From the NCBI GenBank assembly GCA_010093605.1, contig MU004187.1, positions 935,383 through 999,382 on the forward strand: a stretch of 64,000 nucleotides of DNA, written 5' to 3'. Positions within the stretch are counted from its first letter, which is position 1. Each line of letters starts with the position of its first letter. This stretch comes from Lophium mytilinum (lineage: Eukaryota; Ascomycota; Dothideomycetes; Mytilinidiales; Mytilinidiaceae). This document shows positions 1 through 12,075 of the stretch, piece by piece. Both the position numbers and the translations under genes were made by a program. The notes under the pieces are model-generated. The model was not told the DNA's origin. It worked only from the letters and a program-made list of their open reading frames with translations, and did no database searches.

Positions 1-256
1 TAGGGCCTAAGAGGGTAGACCCGATAAGCGAGCTTAATAGAGTTGCTAACGTTCTTAGCTAGTAGAATCTATAACTATTAATCTTTAGGGACGCTAGCTA
101 GTTTACTATTATTAGTAAAGACGCTTTTAAAAGCCTAAATAACTCTAGTAAGTTACTTAGCTTTTAATAGAGACGGGCTATATATAGTAACTCTAAAAGG
201 GCCGTTAAACTTCTTTATAGGCTTCTAAGTAATAAGAGACTGCGGCTTATCTAAGA

Positions 257-352
257 TAGTCTAATTAGAGACGCCCGTAATAGTCTAATTAGAGACGTCC
301 GTAATAGTCTAATTAGAGACGTCTATAATAATCTAATTAGAGACGGTATTAT
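257..352. repeat. Four tandem 24-bp units inside the RIP block
   Basis: Four head-to-tail 24-bp units, each containing CTAATTAGAGACG, start at 257, 281, 305 and 329. They differ at only a few positions, all C/T or A/G type. No coding role is visible. Confidence 0.85.
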
Positions 353-3324
353 AGGCGCCGAGCACTAGAAATTCTAGGGTATTTAGCGTGCCTGGCGTCT
401 AGGGTTGCTAGAGCGGGGCTTATTTAGCAGCGAGAGCGTGCTCTTTAACGTTAATAGCGTAGAAGCCTTCTTTAAACTAGTCTATTAGAACGCTGAGCTT
501 TACGTAACGCTGGACTATAAACGGCTGTTTGGAGGCGTTATAGACTTAGACGTGCAATATACCGGCGTCTAAAATGTGCGTGTACGGGCCGCCCTTATTA
601 AGCTACTATATCTAAGATAGAGTAAATAGAAAGTCTCTATTAGATAGTTTATCTTACTTGCGTATTATAATAGGTATAAAAGCTATTATATATAGCGGGA
701 TAATAGTAATATTCTTTATATACACCTTCCGGTAGGTCTTAGTAGTACTAATTTTACTATTTTAATTACCTTATACTTATATAGAAACCGGGGCGTCTAG
801 GCCTTAATAGCTAGATATTTATAGGTAATATTATTTAAGGTCTATAATTATACCTTTAGGGGTTATAATATTAACTCTAAGTAATAGATTAGACTTTAAG
901 ATGTTAATAATATAGGCCTTAAAGGTAATTACGGCGACGGCGGGCTTATTATTAATAACGCCTAGAATATAGAGGGTTATAATATAATAGTGTATTAAAG
1001 GGACTAGATAACTACTAACGCCCTGGACTATAATAGGCTTTGCTATTATTCTAAGTAGTAGCGGGTTACTGTGCCTCTATAAGTAGTTGTTACTAATAAG
1101 CGTTATAGTATTACCTAAGTCCGGCGTAATGTTATTAAGGTCGCTATTCTTAGTTAGTAAAGCCTTTATCTTAAGATAGTAATAGCCTTAGAAAGTAACT
1201 CCGGTGCTAATATTAGGGTTCTACACTACTAATATAATGTAGTCTCGCGAGCTTCTAACCTTAAGCGCCGAGGGCTTAAGCTTTAAACTAGTTAGAAGCC
1301 TATAGTAGGCTTTAACAGTAGAGGACTTTCTATAGCTTAATAGCCGGCAGTCTTTATAGAGGTATTTAAAGAGAGTATTATTAGAGGGGAAGCTAGCCGT
1401 ATATATATAATAGACGCGTAGTTAAGAAGTAGTATCTATAGCGTATAAGATGTCTATAAAGCCTATATCTATAAGGTTGCTATTATTATTATCTAGTATA
1501 GCTTTATTATAGGGCTCCTTATATAGTTTATTAAAGTTAGAATAGCTAAGCTAGGCTATCTAGGCCTCTACTTCTGCTTAGACGTTCTTCTAATACTAGT
1601 CTTATTTATCTTATGCAGCTAGGTTAGCATTATAAGCGTATGCCCTAGAAGGCTATCTACTAAAGTAGTTATTACTAGCGTACTAATTTTAGTTGCTATA
1701 GCCGCCGCCTTGTAATAGGTTCTTATTTAAGGGTGGAGCGCCGCCGCTTATAAGTAACAGCGGCTGCCGTAGGGCTATTAGTAAGTTTAGCGTTGCTGTA
1801 GGAGCGCTTTATTAGGGCTAGGGCTAGGACTAGTAAGTATTGCGGTTGTATTAACCGCTAGACTAATTAGAAGCTAGAGGCCCGCGGTACTACTAGCTCT
1901 AGCCTTATCTAGATAGCTATAATAGCTAGAAAGTCTATTAAGAACTATAGGAGTTATACTAACCTTAAGAGGGTGCTAAAGAGTACTAGTATAGATAAGA
2001 GCTATAGAGGTATATATCTACTAAGTTGCTTTAATTATTATATTTAGATTCTAGAGTCTAGATAAATTTATAAACCGCTATGCCGTTTATAGGTACTAAT
2101 AAGCTATTCTAGAGTAGCGGGTTAATGCTCTTCTAGGTAAAGGTAAGCCCGTTAGAGCTATTAGCGCTATTAATATTTAAGGCCTTCGCGTTGCGTAGAA
2201 TGTTATAGATATAGGTAGAGATACTATAATAGCCTCTAGCGTTTTATAGGGTGTAAGACGCTAATATAAGCTTAGTAAGAGACTCTATAAGCGGCTTCTT
2301 AAATTAATAGACTAAGGACTTGCACCACCTATTAGTAAGTAAGAAGTAAGTAAGACTAACCTTCTCTATATTAGTAAGGGCTAAGGTATACTAGGTTAGG
2401 GCGCTGCCATGTAGATATTAGGGTAGCCTAGTTTTAACTACGTCCTTAATATAAAGCCTAGTAATATTCTTAAGGCGCTCTATAAATATATATATATTGC
2501 GGATATATATATTATTACTAATATAGATAACTGCGTTAAGTAACTATAAATGCAAGCTACTTGCCTACTTAAGCTCCAGGTAGAAGAAACTAACTTCTTA
2601 TATTTAAAAGCCTCTAGGACCGGCGTTTGCACTAGCGTTAGCGCTATTGCTAATATTGCCTTAGGGCCCGGGAGGACCCGGCGGGCCTGGCGGGCCTAGC
2701 GGGCCTACCTATTAAGCTTCTATAATTATCTATTAGAATAGGTTATATATAGCCTATAATTAGCCGGCTATAAAAGTAGCTACTATTTTAGTATCTATAG
2801 TAGGGCTATATAGTAGCTTCTTATTAGCGGACGTCTATAGGCTGTAAGAGTTAGACCTAGAGCTAGATAGCTATAATATAGATAAACCGCTAAATAGCCT
2901 ATTTAGGCCCTATTAATAAGTACTAGCTCTAAGACTAGTATTTTAAAGCTCTCGGGTATACGCGTATTACGCTATAGTAAGGAAACTATTAATAGCGGGG
3001 CTAATAAGTATAGGTGTAGTACTCTACTCTAGTAGAAAAGGTAGAGGGTTAATAGAGTTAAATCGCCGTCCTTTAGCGCTAGAGATAGTAGGTCTAGGTA
3101 GGAAATAGGCGATAAAGCTAGGTAAGATAGTATTAAGCTTAATTAATTTAATAGAGTAATAGTTTATAAGTAAGAAGGCGTATAGTTAATAGCCTAGGTT
3201 AATAGTATTTAGTTATAGCTTAGGTTATATACTTATAAAGGGGGAGCTTAGATAGACGTCTAAAACGGGTTGCAGCTAATAAGCAGCCCGTAGATAATAA
3301 AGGGTAGGTGAATGCTAACACCGG

Positions 3325-3387
3325 GCGTAAAAGCTAAAGACGGGGGCGTAAGAGTTAAAGACGGGGGCGTAAGAGTTAAAGACGGGG
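3325..3387. repeat. Three tandem 21-bp units inside the RIP block
   Basis: Three 21-bp units (GCGTAAGAGTTAAAGACGGGG type) start at 3325, 3346 and 3367, followed by a partial copy. The first unit has two A/G or C/T differences from the other two. Confidence 0.85.
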
Positions 3388-5214
3388 GCGTAAGGATAGC
3401 AACCTATAAACTTGTTGTTGCTAGCGGCTTCTAGATGCAAGCGTTAAGTAGCGGAAGGTAGTATCTTAAGATTGCTGCAAGTGCGGAGTGGGTGTTAATT
3501 AATAGAGCCTCGCGTTTCTTCTAAACTAGTTAGAAGCTCTAGATCCGGGATAAGGATAAGGATAAGCTCCGGTTGCTGTTAATAGTAAGCGGCGAGAGCC
3601 TATAGGGACGGGAGCTAATGCGGAGTTATAGAGGACTGCTCGCAGAGTTGTAATTATTTATAGTGGGGGTATAGTGGGCGGGGTTAACGCCGGTGCTGGT
3701 AATATTATAGGCAACAACAAGGTTAAGTAAGGATTTTTAGAGTTCTAAGACTCTGCGGATCTAGTATTTATAATATATAAACTAGCAAGATAAGTTCTTA
3801 GCTAGTAGAGTACTAAGCTACTATTCTAATGCGGAATATTAATAAAGTTGTGGAGGTAAAAAGTATTATATTAAGCTAGAGCTACGGCGCCGTTTTAAGG
3901 ACGGCGCTAACTAAGGCCTACGCTTACGTAGGTAGCCTGCATGTACTGTGCCTTACGTGCTGTCCTCTATAAGCCTATTACTAATATTTGTAACTATAAT
4001 ACTATATAACTAGTAAAGAAAAGAAAGCTATAACTTCTACTACTAAGAATAATAATATTCTTACTATTTTAGATATAGAGCTTAAAGCTTATAATATATA
4101 ACTACTTACTATATACTATAGTTAATACTCTACTCTTCTTCTCTAGAATAATAATAATTTAGTTCTAGAGGTTTATAATAATAATAATAGGGATAAAAGT
4201 AATTAGGTCTACTATAAAATTACTAATATAAGTAACTTCTAGTAATCTATTTAGGCCTAAGAAGATAAGTAGTTTAATTATATTTACTATCTATCTAGCT
4301 TATAGACTATCTTTAATAAGTATAAGAATATAGTATATATATAGGCCGCTAGCTTATATAACTAAGTAGATAATCTTTAAAATAAGCTATCTAAGAAGAA
4401 GCGTAAGTTAAAATACTTCTATTAGGCTACTATTATTATAGTATAATAGTAGATTATAAGAGAAGACCTAATATTAGTATATATAGATAAAGTAGCTATA
4501 AAAGAGAGAGAAGGGCGCGGAGCGCTAGCTAAGAGGTAGATAAGGCTAGCGCTAAGCCTAGTTATATAATAGTAATTATATACTAGAGAGTATATAATAC
4601 TATTATATATATTAGAAATATATTATAATAGAGGTTGCGTTATAGCTATAATACTACCCCCCCTTTAAAAGAAACTATATATAGAGCTTCTTTTAGTATT
4701 ATACTTTAGCCTTTCTATTTTATACTTACTATACGTAAGTACTTCTTTCTAATTAGTTCTTTTTTAATTAGTTCTTTCTTAATTAGTCTTTCTATTAATT
4801 ATATAGTTTTACTATAATTTTTTATAACTCTTTAGTCTTTTATATAGTATTATAAACTATTAGTATTATAAACTATAGGTATTATAACCTATAGATACTA
4901 TACGGGCGTAATATAAATTAGTATAGAAGTTAAACTTATAAACCTTTATATTACCTATTATCTAGTAGTCTACTAGGTTAGTATCTTCTAATAAGGTTAG
5001 TAATTACTTAGCTAGCTAGCGCTAGTTAGCTTTAGTAATATTTAGTCTAAGCGCCTACTTCTATAGTCTTAATATAATTAAGGCTAGTAGGGGTTTCTAG
5101 TACTTAGGCTTCTTAAAAGACTTATAAGGGCTAGTAGTATTAAAGTATTAATAATAGTAATCTATTATAATATTATAGTAATTAAATATACTTTTATATA
5201 ATTTCTACTTAGAT

Positions 5215-5680
5215 TTAGTATTCTAGTTAGAGTAACTAGTATAGTGGATTTTATACTATAAGAGGCCTTTAGTACCTATAGTAGAATTAATTATTACTTT
5301 ATTAATATATAAATTAATAATATTATTAATATTCTATTATTTAAAACCTTTCTAATTAACTTTAATAGAGCCTAGTTTATTATATATTTAACCTTTAAGT
5401 AGCTTATAAGTAACTCTATAAAGTAGCTATAGGTAGAAGATATTAAATAGTCTCTTTATAGTGCGGGGCAGTATAAGCTTATAGGCGCTATTATTAATAA
5501 TATAAGTAATTTTATAAAGTTCTAGTTACTTATAGTCTAAGAACTTATTTAGGCGCTAGGTCTTAATATTACGCGCGTTAAGTATTACTTTATTACCTAC
5601 TTTAAGCTTAGGCGCGGGCTTCTACTTAAGATTTATATAGTAAGCTTAATATACTTATACCTAGATAAGCTTATCTTTAA
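5215..5680 (-). pseudogene. Relic of Ty3/Gypsy pol: integrase C-terminus plus chromodomain
   Basis: Read on the minus strand with stops ignored, the frame ending near 5421 gives the signature of the Gypsy integrase C-terminus. A KPAPKLKVGNKV-like segment lies near 5635-5590, then a LDYK segment, then a KLILPRTIKRL segment around 5450. In chromodomain-bearing Gypsy elements this region precedes the chromodomain. Further along (about 5270-5219) comes a frame with GLL(stop)YKIHYTSYSN, which resembles the chromodomain core. The stops fall where Q or W codons are expected, which fits RIP. Pol sequence upstream of the integrase C-terminus is missing, because normal DNA begins at about 5690. The element is inactive. 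The family assignment rests on motif order, not on a search. Confidence 0.65.
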
Positions 5681-5778
5681 AATGGCTCTAGTCCAGTTCC
5701 TTCACTGTTAAAGGTCATGGATTCTAAGGATGCAGGCTACCACCTCCCACCCTCGGAACAGATCTTCAGGCCGCCGAC

Positions 5779-7564
5779 ATGTGGACGTCAGCCTCGCGAA
5801 AGCTCCTCGCGTTCGTCGCGGGGCTATCATTGATGGAGGGAGTATGGGCTGTTCCCATAGAGCCTCGAGAGAATCAGAAGAAGTGCAGGAAGACGACGGT
5901 CGTTGTATTGTGAGTCGACTTCTTCCATTTTCCTCTTGTCTCAGTCTTCCATTGGGCAATGGGCTGATGCTAGTACTCTACTTTAGAGGCGGTGGAATGG
6001 CCGGTATCACAGCTGCTGTAAGTGGTTCTGAAATCAATCAGGCCGACGGAGTGCTAACGATATAACAGCAAGCCCTAGCAAACCAGTCCATTACCGACTT
6101 CCTCATCGTAGAATACAACGGGGAAATTGGCGGCCGAATGAAACACACGAATTTTGGAAAGAAGAAGGATGGAAGCCCTTTTGTTGTTGAGCTTGGTGCA
6201 AATTGGGTTCAAGGACTTGGCACCAAAGGAGGTCCCGAGAACCCAATATGGACAATGGTGAGTCCACAATGGGGATATGACCGGTTACTGTGAGCTACTG
6301 GCTAATCTAAATGCAGGCCAAAAAGTACAAGGTCGCGAACGAGTACTCTAATTATTCCTCGATTCTCACGTAAAACGAGACCGGCTACACGGACTACGCC
6401 AGTTTGATCGATGATTATGAGACCGCTTATGCTGAAGTCGAGCAATACGCTGGAGTAATTCTCAAGGAGAATCTACAAGACACAAGCATGCGTGCTGGGC
6501 TTGCACTGAAGGACTTCAAGCCACAGAAGAACATGGCCGCCCAAGCTGTCGAGTGGTGGTCCTGGGATTGGGAATGCGCATACCCGCCCGAGCAAAGCTC
6601 CCTCGAATTCGGAATTACAGGATACAACGCAACCTACTATTAATTCTCCGAAGCAAACAATTTCGTCTTTGACCAGCGTGGCTTCAACGCCCTTGCCAAA
6701 GGCATGGCGTCGACCTTCCTAAAACCAAACGACTCACGTCTCCTCTTGAACTCCATCGTCACGGATATTGCCTACGACAAAGACAGCGTCACCATCTCTC
6801 TGAATGATGGCTCCTGCATCTCCGCCGCCTACGCCATCTGCACCTTCTCCCTTGGCGTCCTCCAAAACGACGAAGTCTCTTTCACCCCCAAGCTGCCAGA
6901 CTGGAAACAAACCGCCATCGCGGAATTCCAAATGGGCACCTACACGAAGGTCTTCCTCCAATTCAACGAGACATTCTGGGATCTTGACACACAATTCTTC
7001 CTCTACGCATCCCCGACCACCCGCGGCTACTACCCTGTCTGGCAATCCCTCAGCACAGCAGGCTTCCTCCCCGGCTCCAACATTATCTTCGCCACCGTCG
7101 TTGAGCGCGAGTCCTACCGCATCGAAGCGCAAGACGACGAAGTCACCAAGGCGGAAGCCCTCGCCGTGCTGCGTGAGATGTTCCCGGACAAGCACATCCC
7201 AGAACCTATCGATTTCTTCTACCCCCGATGGACGAAGGTGCCGTGGGCGCATGGGTCCTACTCGAACTGGCCGGTTGGAACGACGCTTGAGGGCCATCAA
7301 AACTTGCGGTCGAATGTGGGGAGGTTGTATTTCGCTGGTGAGCACTGCAGCGCGGAGTACTTTGGGTTCTTGCAGGGGGCGTACTTCGAGGGGCAGGAGG
7401 CTGGGATGAGGATTGCGGGGATGTTGGGGAAGAAGTGCAAGAACATGGAGGGGGGATGTGGGGAGTATAAGAGGTATGAGGCTCTGCATGGAACCACGAG
7501 GTTTGCGGAGTTCAGTCCTTTGAATGGGTGGGATGTTAGCAGCTTTTATGTTGCTGGGAAATGA
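5779..7564 (+). pseudogene. Secreted FAD polyamine oxidase, disrupted by two TAA codons
   Basis: Four exons can be joined: 5779-5909, 5987-6017, 6069-6257 and 6317-7564. Each junction has a good donor and acceptor, giving 532 residue positions. The N-terminus (MWTSASRKLLAFVAGLSLM...) looks like a signal peptide. The Rossmann FAD motif GGGMAG spans exon 2, ELGANWVQG lies in exon 3, and the C-terminal FAD-contact segment YFAGEHCSAEYFGFLQGAYF is intact. These are typical of flavin monoamine/polyamine oxidases, which oxidise spermine and spermidine to an aldehyde, a smaller polyamine and H2O2. The frame is interrupted by TAA at 6371-6373 (codon 136) and 6641-6643 (codon 226). Otherwise it is open to the end with no frameshift, so inactivation looks recent. 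Both TAA codons could come from CAA by CpA-to-TpA change, as expected from RIP spreading from the block 90 bp upstream. Sequencing error or stop readthrough cannot be excluded. Confidence 0.85.
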
Positions 7565-7975
7565 GGGCGGGGGGTGTTTTTGCGTATATGCACTGTGTAG
7601 ACATAGGTAACGACAGTAGAGCTAATCTAGCCATGTTAGAAAATGACGTTCAAGTTTGAAGATTTAAATCTATGAGAGGACCTTATACAGTCACGTGCAC
7701 ATGGCAAAAGAGAGTGCCAAACATACTCATTTGAATGCGTATAACAACAGGACTCTAATCTAGACCCCATGGAGTTTACATCAACACCAAGAAAGTTTAG
7801 ACCTATTGAAGCATTCAAACAGTGCTATCCACACAGCACATCAGAAACCACCAAGGCCCAATTCGCAGCCACTTATCAAAGCCATGCCTTGAACCACATA
7901 AAGAAAGCCATACCTCATGACTAAAGGGCTTGTCACGAACCACAACAAGCAGCCAGTCAGGCGCTCCTACGCCCC
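7565..7975. other. Intergenic, convergent
   Basis: Shared 3' flank of the plus-strand oxidase pseudogene and the minus-strand zinc-cluster gene. I see no gene, repeat or RNA here. Confidence 0.6.
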
Positions 7976-9423
7976 CTAGCGCGGTCCCCTATATGCCCCC
8001 TGCAACTGCTCCTTCACGAGATTATACCCGCGCGTATTCTCATGCACGCCATGGCACTTGACCCCCTTGGAGCACTTCCCCTCCTTAGCCCACTGCGCGC
8101 ACAACTCGCGCGTGCAGTGCGTCTTCGTCTCCTTGCACCAATCGCAGATGGTCTCACCGTGGCGTGTGCGGCACTTGTAGTGGTGCTTCCAGCAATTGTG
8201 GCACACGATCTTGCCGAACTGTGCGAAGCGGGAGTCGCTGGAGCGGCGCGGGCCACCGCCGGCTGCAGTATTGCGGGCAGGGCGCGAGCTGGGCTCGTCG
8301 GAGCCGTCGCTTCGGTAGCCTCCGTTGTCGCTGGCGTACCCGTCGTCGTCTTTGATGTTCGGGGGACCGCTCGGGGTGGCGTAGGCGAGGGTGTAGGGGG
8401 CGTTACCCTGGTTATTGTTGGTGTTGAAGCCCAAGGGGGAGGGGCGACGCTCTGGGGGGGCGTAGGCTGGGTTGTTGTTGGTGTTGAAGCTCAAGGGGGA
8501 GGGGCGACGCTCTGGGGCGTAGGTCTGGGCGCGGCGGTAGTTGGGTTGGTAAGCTGGCTGGGAGGGGGACATGGGCGCGGCATTGTTGTAGGGGGTGCGG
8601 AACATGCGGCGCTGTTGCTGGGGACGGGAGGGGGGGTTGTAGGTTGGAGTTTCGTAATGCGGACCAGTGGGCTCGGGAGAGGCGATACGGGGACGCTTGC
8701 TGCCAGAATTGAAGCCACCGCCGGGGAGAATGAAGGAGTCTTCGATGGACTTGATGCGGTGGTTCAGGTCAGAGTTGTCGGCTTCGAGCATGTCGACGCG
8801 GGCATGGGCGTCCACGAGACTGTGGTGTGGGTCAATTAATGTGACAAGAGAGGAATGAAGGGCAATACTAACCTGCTTTCTTTCTCGTTCATCATCCCCT
8901 GAAGGTCGTGAATCTGTTGGCGTAGGTGCTCATTTTGGCCGCGGTAGTCATTTTCGTTAAGGTTTTCGTCCTTGAGACGCTGTATAATGTGTTTGCACTC
9001 CTGGTATATGGAGTCGATGTTATGCTCCAGAACGTCGAGGCGACGCGTGTTATTGGTAGACATGGCCTGCGTGGTGCGGTGGGGTTGTGGTTGAGTGAAG
9101 TGACGAGACTGCGGTGGATGAACCGCTTGCTGAGGAGCGTGTTGTTCGTGAGAGAATCTATCTAGGCCGGCAAACTCTTGACAAGCAGTCGGGCGGCGAC
9201 TCGATGTGGAGCCAGTGAATAACGGCTCCTCGACGTCGGGACCGTAGCATTCACTAGAAAGTTCTCCGCCAGAAGACGCTAAGCCTAGCCCTCCGGAATC
9301 CTGTTCTGCACTGTTTCTTCCGGCTGTGAAGCTCCCCGAGGCTTCCTGGTCTCGTTCCTCAGGAGGCTTCTTTTTGCCCCCATGTATAAGCTCACGCAGC
9401 TCCACTAACTTCCAGAAGCTCAT
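7976..9423 (-). CDS. Coiled-coil protein with C-terminal Zn2Cys6-spaced cluster and CCCH finger
   Basis: Two exons, 9423-8873 and 8819-7976, joined by a 53-bp intron (GTTAGT...CAG), give 464 residues. The start is the first in-frame ATG (MSFWKLVELREL); the open frame reaches further to a GTG at 9528 and then a TGA. The middle contains coiled-coil-like sequence (about 120-205), then a low-complexity Pro/Asn/Arg stretch with a near-perfect 54-bp duplication encoding ERRPSPLxFNTNNN twice (about 287-320). The C-terminus has Cys at about 390, 393, 400, 409, 412 and 419. That spacing, C-x2-C-x6-C-x8-C-x2-C-x6-C, fits a fungal binuclear zinc cluster. A C-x8-C-x5-C-x3-H finger (424-443) follows directly. 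This suggests a nucleic-acid-binding regulator, but the cluster sits at the unusual C-terminal end and no function is known to me. Confidence 0.8.
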
Positions 9424-10459
9424 GTTGTCAAGAAGAGAATGGCAGAAAGCGGTAAGCTGTGGATTGGAACAGTGGTGGAGAAGCCTTGAAGGGTCTGTTG
9501 CTTCGTGCTGGGACACAATGTCCGACACAAGACGCGGTCAACTAGTCTTCCTCGCATACCCTAATTACGGATTCGGATTCCCTATAATTTAGCTCACCTC
9601 GTTCTCAATACTCACTGGCTATTTTAATGCCACACTGATCATTTCTTCCTATACAAGCCAAAAGATTGACACCCTCTTCAACTTTTGAGCCTACCTCGGC
9701 ATGGTGTCAACGTAGTGATTCCTGTTCAGAAGCAAGAATTCGACTCATACTCTCCTTCCCACATCTAGAATGTAAAGGTGGGATTTAGAAGGATACCCAG
9801 CAGTATAATAATTACAAGCTTAATCCAGACACCATGACGGCTACGTTTTCCTCCCACTCACAACTTGGAGTAACCTCAAACACATAACGAGACTAGGAAG
9901 AGACACACTAGAATTGACACAACTTGGAAGGCCGGAGTTTCTGTAGGTTATAATGGGGTCAAATTAGAGAGCTACTGAGTGGCTAGCCTAGGAAGGCATC
10001 AAATCTCGGGATGATTAGGTATGGCCTGCAAGGATAGGAAATGAGTCGTAGAGAGTCGGTCAGTCATGAGCATATAGCAATAGAAGGAAAGAAAGTCTGC
10101 CTTTCACGAGAGGTTCCTACTCGATAGTCGATTTGACCAGGTTCAGAGGTCCAGTCATCGCGGACATGAGAAAGACATGAAGCATACTTGGCCTATGATA
10201 CTAACTTGAATGATTTTAAGCTAGTACATATTCTAGTCAAATAAGCATGCTCACATTGGCTTGCCACTGCTTGAAGTGCTCCAATATGTCGTAACGAAAC
10301 GGTCATCGTCGAGTTTTGACAGAGCTTCAAAACTGCTGGGCCACGTCACACGGCGGCATCTACATTTCATAAAACAAAGGCGGTGCGGTCCATTTACCTC
10401 ATTGACCAGGTTGAGTTGGTACGTCCACTAACAACACTGTCACACAGCTCAATGGCTCA
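9424..10459. other. Intergenic between two minus-strand genes
   Basis: Upstream of the zinc-cluster gene and downstream of the permease. No coding frame convinces. Around 10250-10280 (GCTTGCCACTGCTTGAAGTGC) it resembles the segment at 44787-44807 that precedes the satellite array. Confidence 0.5.
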
Positions 10460-12075
10460 TCAGCGACCAAATCTATGCAGCTCCCAGTATCGTAATGGCG
10501 GGAACACCAACGCAGCCCATGCGAAGCCAACATAGTTGCCCATCTAAAGCAACGTCAGCGCCAGCTAGTCTCTCATGAAAGCAAGAAAAGAGCACTCACA
10601 TCGGCTCCATAATCGCCTACGAGCTTCGCGATTGGTCCAATATACCACACTTGCGCCATACATAGGATTGCCCCAACCCAGCCGATCAGGAACGCAATCA
10701 GTGCCGCGATGCCATGGGGAAGCTTCTTCTGTTGATTCCAGACAGGCCAATTAAACCCTCGGGTGCGTCGGAAAATAAGATGCTCCTCAAGAGTGATAGC
10801 AATCCAGATGGACACCCAATAACCCATGAGTGCGAGGAAGTTCGTGAAAATCTCCGCAAGGTGATCACGCCCAGCAAGAGCGCAAACCGTGAAAATGACG
10901 ACGCCAAAGGTGTTCCAGACTGCGCGAGGAACGCGTGCAAAGTAGCGACCCAAGATCTGGAAGTCAACGCCAGAGGAGTACACTGGCGGGATCATGTTTG
11001 CAACTAGGCCCAGGGCGACTATAACACCACAAAAGCTGCCAAAACTCCCCAAAGGACGGAAGCCCTCGACAATCAGCGCGCCCTGCGATACTCCGTACGA
11101 GGTGGACCAAGCAGTGTTATTAGCCATTCCAGAAGCGAGCCCAATGCCAAGGAGGAAAGCAAAGGTGAAGCTCGTTGAGAGACCGATCATGGTCATGGAG
11201 AAAATCTTCCAGCCGGGCGTTTCTTCGGGATAGTAGACAAAGTAGTCGGCCGCGCCTCCCGCATAAGTGATTGCAGCGGAAAGATTGATGCTGAAAAACG
11301 ACAAACGATTGCCAACGAGGGTTCGCGAATCACCAACGGAAACAGAAGAAGTATCGAATCCTGGCCCTGCTACACCAGCCAGAATACAAAACACGATCAG
11401 CTGCGGCAACCACGCATACCGTTCGTAGTAATGGAAGATCTGGTAGCCAAAAGTCGTGACGCCCCAGGTGATGACGGCCACCACTATAATGCCGACGACA
11501 ACAGACATGTCGGTAGTAGAAACTGCGGACAGAATTTGGCCGGCAACCACCGCGTCAATCATAGCGTAGCCCAACAACACGATCAAGTTGAGGATCACCA
11601 CTAGCTTTGACGGCCACCAGCCCATCGTATAACGCGCGAATATCATTGTCCTATTGCCGCTTCGGGGTCCAAATGTCGCTGTATACGCTGTGGGCAGACA
11701 TCCTAGAAGCATGCCAAACACAGCACACATGGACGAATCCAGAAAACCGAGCTCAAACACTGCTGGGCCCAGCATACCCAGCGTGATGTTATTGGCGGCC
11801 AGATTTATCGAAAACCACAACACAGATATCTGCGTGTATCCTAAGGAGCGCAAGTCATGGCGCTCGTCTGCTTCCACGCGCTGTATGCCACGGGCCTCTA
11901 GATTATACGCCACTAGCTGTCGTTCGAAGGTTTTCAGCGCTTTCTTCGCTTTCCCAGGAAAGGTTTGAGGGTATTGTGGTTCGTCGTGGGTAGGTAAGCC
12001 CTCGTCCGGGGCAAGGTTCATGCGATGAGACTTCTCGGCGATGTCAGACGCCTGCGGGATTGGTCCTGCCTCCAT
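10460..12075 (-). CDS. Purine-cytosine permease, NCS1 family (FCY2-like)
   Basis: Exon 1 runs 12075-10600 and exon 2 runs 10543-10460, with a 56-bp intron (GTGAGT...TTTAG), for 519 residues from the ATG at 12075. The protein has a hydrophilic N-terminus with RGIQRVxADERHD and then about 12 hydrophobic segments beginning at SVLWFSINLAANNITLGMLG. This layout and the C-terminal GADMGNYVGFAWAALVFPPL, restored only by adding exon 2, are typical of fungal FCY2-type NCS1 carriers. These import cytosine, adenine, guanine or hypoxanthine with protons across the plasma membrane. The open frame extends two codons to a GTG, but ATG is preferred. No purine-catabolic genes lie alongside. Exact substrate cannot be read from sequence. 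Confidence 0.92.

Larger units (their letters stand above)
1..5690. mobile_element. RIP-degenerated AT-rich transposon block
   Basis: No open frame of useful length exists on either strand; TAA and TAG occur every few codons. CpA is almost absent and TpA is extremely common: in the first 300 bases I find no CA and only about two TG, while CpG is retained. That pattern is what fungal RIP (C to T in CpA, both strands) leaves in repeated DNA. The transition to normal composition is abrupt near 5685-5700. At least the right edge derives from a Ty3/Gypsy retroelement (separate entry); the origin of the rest is not resolved, and I could not identify LTR ends. Confidence 0.9.

Noticed and set aside
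6734-7489. 251-codon minus-strand frame
   Set aside because: Antisense shadow of the oxidase exon.
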